A DNA stretch of 17,637 nucleotides from CAXQRU01 sp964226685 (lineage in GTDB: Bacteria; Pseudomonadota; Gammaproteobacteria; Pseudomonadales; Cellvibrionaceae). Shown in pieces: positions 1-9,659 of the stretch. Below the pieces are notes generated by a model that was not told where the DNA came from, did no database searches, and saw only the letters and a program-made list of their open reading frames with translations. Position numbers and translations under genes: made by a program. Location of the stretch: NCBI GenBank assembly GCA_964226685.1, contig CAXQRU010000056.1, forward strand, positions 1 through 17,637, given 5' to 3'. Positions within the stretch are counted from its first letter, which is position 1, and every line of letters starts with the position of its first letter.

Positions 1-29
1 TCTTTCCCTACACGACGCTCTTCCGATCT
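1..29. other. Illumina sequencing adapter (contamination)
   Basis: The first 29 bases match the 3' part of the standard Illumina TruSeq universal/read-1 adapter, ending in the diagnostic CTCTTCCGATCT. This is not genomic sequence. Native DNA begins at about position 30. The matching adapter start at the other end of the contig supports this reading. Confidence 0.97.
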
Positions 30-756
30 CTAATATATCATTTGTTGTGGCTTCTTTTGCCCTAGAAAAAATTTTACCCAGTGATGAGTCAGCAAAAGGC
101 CCATCGACTACAGATGTTCCTAGCTCAAATCCCTTCTTAAATGAATAGACAACAATCCCATCTGCATTGATGATGAGAATATCGTTATACCCAAGCTTTT
201 CGCTGTACCCCCTAAAAACCTCGTGATAATCACTATGGCTAGAGCTGTAAGGTGAAACTTCTCCACTTGCATATGATAGATTTTGTTTTTCGCCAACTGG
301 GTGTTGATTGGTTGTAATATAGTGGTATTGCAGCAGCCAACTGTAGTCAGGAAAGCCCTCATAGAACGTGTCTGCATCTGGGGCAGATTTTTCGTTGAGT
401 TCATTGAAGCGGTACACAAATTCGTTCGTGTAATAATTCTTGACTTCTTGCTTCATCTCTTCGGTTAGACTATTTAGCCTTACGACATGTTCTAGGTTTA
501 TATTGAAGCCTGTAGCTGCAGAGATCGTGTTGTATTCTTTGCCTAACAAAGTTGTTTGTGCATACATATTGTTAAGATACTGCTCAATATGGCTTTTTTT
601 AGATTCCAAGATCGATAGCAGCTTGTTTTGTGCCTCTTCAGATAGGGTGTCCACAGCCGACGTTCTTGCCAGTTGACTGGTGATAATGCCGGTGGTAAGA
701 ACACTGGCGCTCACCAAAAATAATATGCCAATCAATAATTTAGTTCTGATTTTCAT
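30..756 (-). CDS. Membrane sensor / methyl-accepting chemotaxis-like protein, N-terminal part (truncated by contig end)
   Basis: An open minus-strand frame of 242 codons starts at ATG 756 and runs off the native sequence without a stop. It begins MKIRTKLLIGILFLVSASVL, a short basic N-terminus followed by one membrane-spanning helix at about residues 7-27. Next comes a helical extracytoplasmic stretch (EEAQNKLLSILESKKSHIEQ) and then a ligand-sensor-like region. The motifs WLLQYHYITTNQHPVGEK, YHEVFRGYSEKLGYNDILII and GTSVVDGPFADSSLGKIF are typical, as I recall them, of the periplasmic sensor of a group of proteobacterial chemoreceptors and related cyclases or kinases. The output domain is missing, so it could be a methyl-accepting protein, a nucleotide cyclase or a histidine kinase. 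An in-frame TGA sits three codons upstream, so ATG 756 is the only reasonable start. No clear Shine-Dalgarno sequence precedes it. Confidence 0.82.
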
Positions 757-779
757 AAAGTGTCACAATCACGTTGATC

Positions 780-821
780 GATGATATGCCTATATCGCAT
801 GATGATATGCCTATATCGCAT
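780..821. repeat. Perfect 21-bp tandem duplication
   Basis: Bases 780-800 and 801-821 are identical and directly adjacent. Each unit contains a GATAT-4 nt-ATATC inverted repeat. The pair lies 24 bp upstream of the sensor gene start (ATG 756). A 21-bp period is two helical turns, so two copies of a regulator site would face the same side of the DNA. A recent slippage duplication is equally possible. Confidence 0.9.
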
Positions 822-913
822 TAATACTTTTAGAATAGAACAAATCTTTGTAAAAGATAGTTTTGGTATCATTTTTGGCTTAATTTATGCCGCTTTTTTG
901 GTTATGCTGGGTA

Positions 914-1225
914 TTATTCCACCCATACCCATCGCAGAGGTTCTCCAAAATCATCATAAATCAGTTTTTTTTGAGGTTTTTGGCGTGAAGGTTTGGATGT
1001 TTTCTTTTTACGAGCATCAATGGTTTTAATCAGGGATGTCAGATCGGTACGAGACTGTTGCTCAGAAGGGATAAAATGAAACTGATCGGGCCTAAAGTCA
1101 TTGTGGGTGTAGCTACTGACCCCTCGCTCTATTTTGCGAACTGTACCACCACTCTCCTCAAATGACTCGGTCAATTGAGCAAGTTCGCGGCGAAGAGCCT
1201 CTTTGTTTTTGGAGCTAGATTGCAT
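914..1225 (-). CDS. Small conserved-looking hypothetical protein downstream of holA
   Basis: This encodes 103 residues of no function I recognise. The N-terminal third is a charged, probably helical segment (NKEALRRELAQLTESFEESG) leading into a GGTVRKIERGVSS motif. GG-x-V-x-x-I/V-x-x-G-V patterns occur in several small gammaproteobacterial proteins. The centre is Lys/Arg-rich (ARKKKTSKPSRQKPQKK), and the C-terminus ends in FGEPLRWVWVE. No signal peptide or membrane segment is visible, so it is probably cytosolic and possibly nucleic-acid binding (inference). The ATG at 1225 lies 4 nt after the holA stop, with no obvious Shine-Dalgarno sequence, which suggests translational coupling as the last gene of the leuS-lptE-holA unit. 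The stop is TAA at 914-916. Confidence 0.7.
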   Translation of the reverse strand: MQSSSKNKEALRRELAQLTESFEESGGTVRKIERGVSSYTHNDFRPDQFHFIPSEQQSRTDLTSLIKTIDARKKKTSKPSRQKPQKKLIYDDFGEPLRWVWVE

Positions 1226-1229
1226 GGAA

Positions 1230-2258
1230 CTAGATAACTTTGTTGAACAAAGGTTTATCCACTAATAATAGTACAAATTCGTTCATTTGTGTCCATGGGC
1301 ACTGTTTATTCACACCCTTGACGGATTGATCAATGCCATTGGCGAGCAGTAGAGCTTGTTCGAGTTGGGCGCTGTTGAGTCTTTGCCAGGCTTGTTGAGT
1401 AATGCCTTGGCGTTGACGCCAAATATTTTGTTGATCCATTGCCGCCCGAATATCAATGCCTTTATTAGTAAGTGTATGTAAACAGAGTAGTAGCCGTACC
1501 TCTTTGGTGATGGCCCACAACAGCACGCTCAGCTCACTACCTTCCTCTCTCATTCTAACTAGGGCGTTTAGAGCGGCATTTGCTTTACCCAGGAGTACTT
1601 TGTCGACCCAGTCAAAGACGTTGTGTCTGGAACTATCGGCGATTTCCTCTAACAGTTGTTTGCCGCTAACCTCACTGCCCGAAGGAAACTGCATTGAAAG
1701 CTTTTCTATTTCTTGTGCGCTAGCTAATAGGTTACCTTCGGTTTTTTCGATCAAGAGTCGCAAGGCGCTAGGGTCTAACCGAAGTTGTTTTTGTTGCAAA
1801 CGCTTTTGTAGAAAGCTGACTAACTGTTCATCGTTTAAGGGCCAGACGGGGAGCCAGTTGCCTTGCTCGGTAATGATTTTGACCCATTGACTGCGACTGG
1901 CCGAGCTGTCGAGCTTTGGGAAAATTAACAGCAAGAGCACATCATTTGAGGGTCTTTCTAGATAACGGATTAGCGCTTTTTTACCGGCATCGGGTAATTT
2001 GCCCTTGACGTGTAATTCTATAATTTTTTTACTGGAAAAAAGTGACAAGCTGTTGCAGGCCTCAAGAAGTATCGACCAGTCAAATTTCGCTTCAACATCG
2101 AATCGTTGTCTCTCATCAAAGCCCTGAGCTTTGGCGGCCTGGCGAATACTATCACAGGCCTCATTGACCAGTAATATCTCATCACCACTAATGAGATAGA
2201 CGGTAGACAAGCCCTTTTTTAAAGCGCTTGCCAATTGGGGGTAGAATAATTTAGCCAT
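1230..2258 (-). CDS. holA: DNA polymerase III subunit delta
   Basis: This is the delta subunit of the clamp loader, which opens the beta sliding clamp during chromosome replication. The 342 residues match the family's usual length (about 340). The N-terminus (VYLISGDEILLVNEACDSIR) has the standard HolA opening, followed by RFDVEAKFDW and SLFSSKKIIEL of the first domain. The stretch LLIEKTEGNLLASAQEIEKL, at about residues 168-187, is the family hallmark of the AAA+-like domain. The C-terminal collar region includes DSSRHNVFDWVDKVLLG and GIDQSVKG. The ATG at 2258 lies inside the end of lptE (8-nt overlap), so translation is probably coupled. The order leuS-lptE-holA is classical in gammaproteobacteria. 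Confidence 0.96.
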   Translation of the reverse strand: MAKLFYPQLASALKKGLSTVYLISGDEILLVNEACDSIRQAAKAQGFDERQRFDVEAKFDWSILLEACNSLSLFSSKKIIELHVKGKLPDAGKKALIRYLERPSNDVLLLLIFPKLDSSASRSQWVKIITEQGNWLPVWPLNDEQLVSFLQKRLQQKQLRLDPSALRLLIEKTEGNLLASAQEIEKLSMQFPSGSEVSGKQLLEEIADSSRHNVFDWVDKVLLGKANAALNALVRMREEGSELSVLLWAITKEVRLLLCLHTLTNKGIDIRAAMDQQNIWRQRQGITQQAWQRLNSAQLEQALLLANGIDQSVKGVNKQCPWTQMNEFVLLLVDKPLFNKVI

Positions 2259-2735
2259 TGATGGTGTAGGCTAAGACCCGCATTAACTGCCTGGCCGCCT
2301 CTCGGTAAACTTCTTCTTTCAACAGTCGTTCCTCTCGGTCTTTCCCCGCAACATCATTTTGATCGTAGCGGTAGGAGCGAACCAAGACCAACTTGTCTTG
2401 GCTGATGGTGTTGTCAGCTGAGTCCCGAATAGAATAGGGTAGAGATAGCGTTAATTGGTACTCGGCCGCCAGCGCATTGCCGGCAACGGAGACCGTTCGC
2501 CGATCCCACTGCTCTTGACCTAAGACCAAGGTCGCCCGAGGGGAGCTGCTTGCGAGTGCATTTTTTTCTTGAAGCAGCCTCAAGGTTTCTTGATAAATGG
2601 CGCCAGAGCCATTGATAGCAACGTTATCAACGGTTGGCACGTTGCCTTGGCCCCGAAGATGCCAGCCGCAGCTGGCTATCATTAAGCACAGTACAATGGT
2701 CGCAGTTTTGAACAGCCTATGAATGAACAAACTCA

Positions 2736-2736
<1 letters not shown>
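2251..2736 (-). CDS. lptE: LPS-assembly lipoprotein LptE
   Basis: LptE is the outer-membrane lipoprotein that plugs the LptD barrel in the final step of lipopolysaccharide export. It has 161 residues. The N-terminus is a lipoprotein signal peptide: basic start, hydrophobic core TATIVLCLMI, then an IASC lipobox with the lipidated Cys at residue 23. After the cleavage site GWHLRG is the family signature. It is followed by AINGSGAIYQETLRLL and, near the C-terminus, ERLLKEEVYREAARQLMRVL, the conserved helix of the fold. The start codon overlaps the leuS stop by one base (TAATG) and the 3' end overlaps holA by 8 nt, so the three genes form one tightly coupled unit. Confidence 0.94.
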
Positions 2737-5330
<2,594 letters not shown>

Positions 5331-5348
5331 TTATTGTCAAAATGCGAT

Positions 5349-5377
5349 AGTATAAGCGCATCTGCCGACTAAGTCAG
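5349..5377 (-). promoter_or_regulatory. Candidate sigma-70 promoter for leuS-lptE-holA
   Basis: On the minus strand, CTGACT (5377-5372) and TATACT (5354-5349) are separated by 17 bp. Predicted transcription would start near 5342, about 20 nt before the leuS ATG. The -35 box overlaps the 3' end of lnt. The -10 match is good (5 of 6); the -35 is weaker. Confidence 0.45.
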
Positions 5378-6856
5378 GCTTTTTTCCAAAGAGCTTTTCC
5401 CACGCCAATGCGCGATGACAAACGTTAGGTAAAGCACGACTAATAATGCCAGTAGTGGCTTGTCCTGCCAGCGCATATAAGGTGTGCTTCCCTCCATGGG
5501 CTGTACGTCAGCCTTTAAACTGGTCAGCACAAAACTTTCCACTTTTTTAACGATTTGCCCTTTGTTATCCGCAATTAGGCTAATGCCATTGTTGGTGGCT
5601 CTGATTAAGTAGCGCTGAGTTTCTAGTGCACGCATTTGCGCCATTTGAGCATGTTGTTTAGGGCCAATGGAGTCGCCAAACCAGGCATCGTTGCTGATGG
5701 TGATGAGTGCGTGAGCGTTGTTAGCGTGCTCCGCGATTAGGTGGCTATAAGCAATTTCATAACAAATACTGGTGGAGACTTTGTAGGGTCCTGCGGTTAT
5801 CAAATCTTGGCCGCTAGGCCCAAGATTGATCGCTGATGCAGGTAGGTCAAAAAAATCAATCAAGCCTCTAAGGGCATGCTCTAACGGGACGTACTCGCCA
5901 AAGGGGACTAGCCGTTGTTTGTAATAAACCCCATTGGCGGTACCCAGACCAATGATGCTATTGTAAATGATGCGTTTTTCAGGCGTGTAATAATCGCTCA
6001 AAATACCAGTGAAGAACGCTGTGTTGGACTCATTAGCCAGATGATTTAATTCATCAAAATGGTATTGGGCCTCACTTGTTAACATTGGAATGGCTGCTTC
6101 TGGCCAGATAATCCAGTCTGTATTTTCCCAAAGAGGCGCGCTGGCGCCATAAAGACGCTCAAAGGTTGGGCCTCGGTAATTTCTATCCCATTTTCGGTTT
6201 TGGTCAATATTGGGCTGAATGGTGGCAACGCTAATGGGGGTACCAATAGGCCGAGTCCATTCATAGCTGCGTAACAGTGCACCGCCACTCCACAAACTGG
6301 CGATCACTACAGCCGTCAGTAATGTTGGAATTGAGCGGCGAATCTGGCTGATACAAGAGGCCGTAAGCGCTAAAATAAATCCTATTCCCATGACACCGAT
6401 GATGGGCGCCCAGCCTGCTAATGGCGTATTTAGGTGCGCATACCCTGGGTTAAGCCAAGGAAAGCCAGTGAACAGCCAGGTTCTGAGCCATTCGCCCAAG
6501 CTCCAGGCAATCGCAAAGCCAAGCAACCAAAACCGGTTTCTAAAGGAAAAACTGTAGAGCCAGAAACTCTGGGTAAAGATGGTACTTAAGAGAAGTACAA
6601 AACCGGCTGTCATCCCCAGTGCAATGGGTAGCGAGCCGCCGCCAAAATCGTAGATGCTGACAAATACCCAAGACACGCCAATTCCGTAGTACCCAAGCCC
6701 ATACAGAAAACTGTACCAAAAAGTGGCTTTGGGGCCTCGATCTTTCAGTAGGTACGCCAGCACAGCCAGGCTAACTAGACCTATTGGCCACAAGTTAAAG
6801 GGTGCTAGTGCCATGGGGGCAATTGCACCCGCTATAACGGCGAGCAAGCAATACAC
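5369..6856 (-). CDS. lnt: Apolipoprotein N-acyltransferase
   Basis: Lnt is an inner-membrane enzyme that adds the third acyl chain to the N-terminal cysteine of lipoproteins, which allows their sorting to the outer membrane. It has 495 residues. Several hydrophobic helices cover about residues 1-190. A nitrilase-like periplasmic domain starts near 205, and a last helix lies at about 467-483. The catalytic triad reads E253 (WPEAAIP), K313 (YYKQRLVPFGEY) and C365 (STSICYEIAY); E321 matches the additional conserved Glu. The K-to-E spacing equals that of E. coli Lnt. The start is GTG at 6856, 4 nt after the corC stop; no ATG lies between the upstream in-frame stop and this codon. It sits between corC and leuS, and its substrates include LptE, encoded two genes downstream. 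Confidence 0.97.
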   Translation of the reverse strand: MYCLLAVIAGAIAPMALAPFNLWPIGLVSLAVLAYLLKDRGPKATFWYSFLYGLGYYGIGVSWVFVSIYDFGGGSLPIALGMTAGFVLLLSTIFTQSFWLYSFSFRNRFWLLGFAIAWSLGEWLRTWLFTGFPWLNPGYAHLNTPLAGWAPIIGVMGIGFILALTASCISQIRRSIPTLLTAVVIASLWSGGALLRSYEWTRPIGTPISVATIQPNIDQNRKWDRNYRGPTFERLYGASAPLWENTDWIIWPEAAIPMLTSEAQYHFDELNHLANESNTAFFTGILSDYYTPEKRIIYNSIIGLGTANGVYYKQRLVPFGEYVPLEHALRGLIDFFDLPASAINLGPSGQDLITAGPYKVSTSICYEIAYSHLIAEHANNAHALITISNDAWFGDSIGPKQHAQMAQMRALETQRYLIRATNNGISLIADNKGQIVKKVESFVLTSLKADVQPMEGSTPYMRWQDKPLLALLVVLYLTFVIAHWRGKSSLEKSLT

Positions 6857-6860
6857 GTGC

Positions 6861-7706
6861 TTAGTTGTCTTGAGGGATGGTTAAGCGCAATAGGTGAACT
6901 TGGCGATTATCGGCATAAAGCACTCTGAAGTTAAGCCCTTGCAGACTCGTGACTTCTCCCCGTTGAGGAAGGTGCCCAAAGGCTTGCATCAGCAAACCGC
7001 CAATCGTATCAAACTCTTCATCACTGAATTTGGTGTTAAAGTGTTCGTTGAATTCGTCTATCGGAGTGAGCGCCTTGATGATGTAATCATCCTGCGCGAC
7101 CTTGCGGATAAAGGCATCATCCTGGTCATCATCGGTTTCATCTTCGATTTCGCCAACGATTTCCTCAAGGATGTCTTCAATGGTAACAAGCCCTGATATG
7201 GCTCCGTATTCATCAATAACGAGAGCCATATGGTAGCGCTTTTCTCGAAACTCTCTTAGCAGCACATTAAGGCGCTTGCTTTCAGGAATGATATTGGCTT
7301 CTCTAACGGCACCTTCAATGACAAAGCCTTCGTAACCCTTAAGGATCAAGGGCAGTAGGTCTTTAGCCAGCAAAATGCCCTTGATGTCATCGGTGCTTTC
7401 ACCAACAACAGGAAAACGGGAGTGGCCGGATTCAATGATTTTGGGGAGGAACACTTCAGGTGGGTCGTCGGCGTTGATGATGACCATTTTGGAGCGAGGA
7501 ATCATTATCTCTCGGACCTGCTGGTCAGAGACCTCAAGTGCACCTTCGATAATTCCAAGGGCTTCTTGATCGAGCAGCTCATTATTGGCTGCATGTTTGA
7601 TGACGTCGAGCAGTTCTTCTCTCGACTTGGGTTCACCTGAAAATAGGTTCCACAGTTTGTCTAGCCAGGAGCGCTCTATCGAGCGACTCGGGGGTTCTTC
7701 AGTCAT
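6861..7706 (-). CDS. corC: CorC/HlyC-family CBS-domain protein (YbeX)
   Basis: CorC is a cytoplasmic CBS-pair protein linked genetically to Mg/Co resistance and, in the ybeZ-ybeY-ybeX group, to ribosome metabolism. From the ATG at 7706 it has 281 residues. EPKSREELLDVI and ALGIIEGALEVSDQQVREIMIPRS form the usual N-terminal part. Two CBS motifs follow (about residues 68-125 and 132-190), the second ending in GLVTIEDILEEIVGEIEDE. The C-terminal CorC_HlyC domain (about 205-281) contains DTIGGLLMQAFGHLPQRGE. There is no membrane segment, so it is the short, soluble CorC type. An in-frame TTG at 7736 would add ten residues. I chose ATG because MTEEPPSRSIERSWLDKL fits the family N-terminus. It normally follows ybeY directly but is separated from it here by about 2 kb. 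Confidence 0.94.
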   Translation of the reverse strand: MTEEPPSRSIERSWLDKLWNLFSGEPKSREELLDVIKHAANNELLDQEALGIIEGALEVSDQQVREIMIPRSKMVIINADDPPEVFLPKIIESGHSRFPVVGESTDDIKGILLAKDLLPLILKGYEGFVIEGAVREANIIPESKRLNVLLREFREKRYHMALVIDEYGAISGLVTIEDILEEIVGEIEDETDDDQDDAFIRKVAQDDYIIKALTPIDEFNEHFNTKFSDEEFDTIGGLLMQAFGHLPQRGEVTSLQGLNFRVLYADNRQVHLLRLTIPQDN

Positions 7707-7761
7707 TGACACACGTTCATGTTTCCAAAAGAACAATACTAACGGTTTTTCGGTGGCTAGA

Positions 7762-7793
7762 AAAGTACTTTGTCAGTTTTATGGCTTGGTCAA
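7762..7793 (-). promoter_or_regulatory. Weak candidate promoter upstream of corC-lnt
   Basis: The minus strand has TTGACC at 7793-7788 (5 of 6 to the -35 consensus). Downstream is only a poor -10 such as TACTTT at 7767-7762 with a 20-bp spacer. Since corC is cut off from ybeY here, a promoter is expected in 7707-7812, but the sequence gives weak support. Confidence 0.25.
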
Positions 7794-7812
7794 GGTTTAT
7801 ACCAGTGTTAAT

Positions 7813-8148
7813 TTACTCTGGGGTATTAATGTAGACATGACGAAGATCCTCAGACGAGCTTGATAGACTGCATGTCCCTTTACCCTCTATGGTGACATTT
7901 TGTTTTGATACTTGAGCGGCAAGCAAAATCGATAAGATGTTACGACCCTCCTGGGTTGTGGCATCGAAACTGTATTTCCAAGCTTGTGTGGCGCAAGCCA
8001 ATGACGGTACCTCACCATTTAGCTGAACTTGGCACAGAGGTGAAGTGTCTTGCTCATGGCAAACGACTCGCAAAATGGTTCCATTGTATGTTGTAGCAAG
8101 TGAAATTAGTGGGCAAATCGATAGTGCAACTAGCAGTAACTTTTTCAT
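7813..8148 (-). CDS. Small exported cysteine-containing protein, unknown function
   Basis: This 111-residue protein is not assigned to a known function. A clear Sec signal peptide (MKKLLLVALSICPLISLA) probably ends near residue 18. The mature part has four cysteines (C30, C38, C52, C93), which could form two disulfides in the periplasm. The C-terminal half reads FDATTQEGRNILSILLAAQV, then VTIEGKGTCS and EDLRHVYI. This resembles, from memory only, small exported proteobacterial proteins with a T-x-E/Q-G...LL-A-A...G-x-G-x-C pattern. The start is well supported: an AAGG Shine-Dalgarno sequence lies 6 nt before ATG 8148. It sits between corC and the MFS gene, where ybeY and corC are normally adjacent, so it is probably accessory. 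Confidence 0.75.
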   Translation of the reverse strand: MKKLLLVALSICPLISLATTYNGTILRVVCHEQDTSPLCQVQLNGEVPSLACATQAWKYSFDATTQEGRNILSILLAAQVSKQNVTIEGKGTCSLSSSSEDLRHVYINTPE

Positions 8149-8154
8149 GATTAA

Positions 8155-8158
8155 CCTT
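8155..8158 (-). promoter_or_regulatory. Ribosome binding site of the small exported protein gene
   Basis: AAGG lies 6 nt before ATG 8148 on the minus strand. It supports the start that gives a complete signal peptide. Confidence 0.6.
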
Positions 8159-8203
8159 GATAGTGGATAATAATATGTTTGATTTTTTTATGCTTTTCGC
8201 ATT

Positions 8204-8356
8204 TTAAGTTTCTGTTTCCAGAGCATTTACATCGACTGAGATAGCCTCTAACTTCTTTAGCTCTGCATCCGATAATGGTACTTGTCCCAAAATGGTAAGC
8301 GCCTTGGCCCGTCGGGTGGCATTGCATCCCTGATTGTTTGAAAAGGAAATGGTACC
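8204..8356 (-). pseudogene. Coding-like remnant or very short gene in the divergent intergenic region
   Basis: A minus-strand frame stays open for 50 codons after an in-frame TAA (8359-8357) and ends at TAA 8206-8204. It reads as ordinary soluble protein near its end (CNATRRAKALTILGQ, then LSDAELKKLEAISVDVNALE) but has no ATG, GTG or early TTG start. The only early candidate is an ATT at 8350-8348, with AAGG four bases before it. Just upstream, a second minus-strand frame (roughly 8425-8345) carries VKTLSSFGIETHAINKVPF, also without a start. One reading is a frameshifted, 5'-truncated gene whose upstream part was lost where the MFS gene now begins. The alternative is chance. No homolog is recognised. 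Confidence 0.35.
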
Positions 8357-8404
8357 TTATTGATGGCATGCGTTTCAATCCCAAAGGATGATAGTGTTTT
8401 AACT

Positions 8405-8410
8405 GGTGAG
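8405..8410 (+). promoter_or_regulatory. Ribosome binding site deciding the MFS gene start
   Basis: GGTGAG at 8405-8410 lies 4 nt before ATG 8415. An in-frame GTG at 8406 falls inside this element, so the ATG is the better start. Confidence 0.55.
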
Positions 8411-8414
8411 TGTA

Positions 8415-9659
8415 ATGATTTCTAAGCTTTATCGACAATTGACAGCTCAAAAGTCGCAAGAGGATGATGCTAAGCACTTCTTTTTGCTAGTTTTCTCTAT
8501 TTTCTTCGTCAAGCTGGGCGATGCTTTGGCCAGCGTGAAAATTATTTTGCCTTGGCTGATGGCTCAATTGGGTGCACCTGCTTTTTTGATTGGCGCACTG
8601 GTGCCTATTCGCGAGTCGGGCGCTTTGTGGCCACAAATGTTTTGGGGCAGCTGGGTTTCTCATTATGCCTACAGGCGTTGGTTCTACGCGATGGGTTGTT
8701 TGGTGCAGGGGGGCTGTGTATTGCTTATGGCCTTATCAGCCTTTTTTCTCAAGGGTGCTGCGGCGGGTTGGAGCATTGTGTGGGCTTTGGTGGTATTTAG
8801 TTTGGCGAGAGGTTTGTGCTCGGTCGTGTCCAAAGATGTGCTTGCCAAAGTGGTGCCAAAAGAGGTTCGGGGGCAGGTCTCAGGTGTCAGTGCGAGTGCG
8901 GCTGGGATCATCACTGTGGCTTTTGGTGTATTGCTATTTTTAGGTCTTGCCTCTCAATTACCTTTGGCTTGGTTGCTAGTGGCGGCGGGATTTGCTTGGG
9001 TCTTGGCTGCTTTAGGTTATGCCTGGATTGCTGAGCCACCTGGAGAGACGAGTGATTCTCGTTCTCTGTCTGAGTCGTTAAGCGCTTTGTTTTTACTCAG
9101 AAAAAATTCTGATTTTCGCTGTTTTGTATTGATGAGGGCATGCCTAATCAGCTCGGCCTTAGCGGCACCTTATTTGATTGTTTTGGCCCAAAAATTGGGT
9201 GCTGATTGGCTAAATTTCGGATTGTTTATGGCGGTTTCAGGTTTGGCAAGTATGGCCAGTGGTGTTATTTGGGGTAGGCTTGCCGACCAAAGCAGCTTGC
9301 GGGTACTTCGGTGGGTTGCGTTCTCTTTGGTGATATTGTTTTTAGTGATGAGCCTGGTCTTGTTTTGGCTTGAGAGCGTGGGTGGCTACAGTTTGGTTTT
9401 TGCGTTTTTTGTGCTATCCATTTTGCATCAAGGTGTTCGAGTGGGGCGTTCCACTTATGTGGTGAATTTGGCTGAGGGCAATCAACGCACTTATTACGTC
9501 ACAGTGGGAAATACAGTGATTGGTGTCATATTGTTATTATGTGGAGCGGTGACAGCAGCTATTGCTCAATGGTCTCTATCTTGGCTGTTTTTGTTGTTTA
9601 CCTTGATGGCGGCCAGTGCATGGTTACTGAGTTGGTTTCTTCCCAACGTCGAATCTTAG
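8415..9659 (+). CDS. MFS-type membrane transporter
   Basis: This encodes 414 residues from the ATG at 8415, with about twelve hydrophobic segments spread over the whole length and a soluble basic N-terminus of about 20 residues. This is the size and layout of a major facilitator. After about the eighth segment, [14 protein letters not shown] (about 286-299) matches the MFS motif A (G-x-L-x-D-x-x-x-x-x-x-x-R). In the first half, [12 protein letters not shown] (about 147-157) occupies the loop where many efflux-type MFS proteins have P-x-x-x-R-G. The substrate cannot be predicted. It runs opposite to all its neighbours, and its TAG stop overlaps the ybeY stop on the other strand by 3 bp, so no terminator fits between them. 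It interrupts the ybeY-corC pair and is probably an accessory gene. Confidence 0.88.
   Translation: MISKLYRQLTAQKSQEDDAKHFFLLVFSIFFVKLGDALASVKIILPWLMAQLGAPAFLIGALVPIRESGALWPQMFWGSWVSHYAYRRWFYAMGCLVQGGCVLLMALSAFFLKGAAAGWSIVWALVVFSLARGLCSVVSKDVLAKVVPKEVRGQVSGVSASAAGIITVAFGVLLFLGLASQLPLAWLLVAAGFAWVLAALGYAWIAEPPGETSDSRSLSESLSALFLLRKNSDFRCFVLMRACLISSALAAPYLIVLAQKLGADWLNFGLFMAVSGLASMASGVIWGRLADQSSLRVLRWVAFSLVILFLVMSLVLFWLESVGGYSLVFAFFVLSILHQGVRVGRSTYVVNLAEGNQRTYYVTVGNTVIGVILLLCGAVTAAIAQWSLSWLFLLFTLMAASAWLLSWFLPNVES

Noticed and set aside
120..419. Minus-strand open frame of 99 codons
   Set aside because: It overlaps the sensor gene (30-756) in another frame and has no protein-family features; the longer frame has a membrane helix and known sensor motifs.
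780..821. Tandem repeat as a possible CRISPR array
   Set aside because: The two units touch without spacers, there are only two, and no cas gene is present.
860..905. GGC-TTAATTTAT-GCC inverted repeat followed by GCTTTTTT as a terminator
   Set aside because: The stem has a central mismatch and no real loop, and no plus-strand gene lies upstream to be terminated.
781..1029. Plus-strand open frame of 82 codons starting with a repeated M-I-C-L-Y-R
   Set aside because: The repeated peptide is only the translation of the 21-bp tandem duplication. The frame lacks a ribosome binding site and overlaps the small gene at 914-1225.
8151..8477. Minus-strand open frame of 108 codons upstream of the exported-protein gene
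   Set aside because: Its composition (rich in His, Lys, Cys, Ile) does not look like a soluble or exported protein, it overlaps the well-supported MFS start, and a different frame in the same DNA looks more protein-like.
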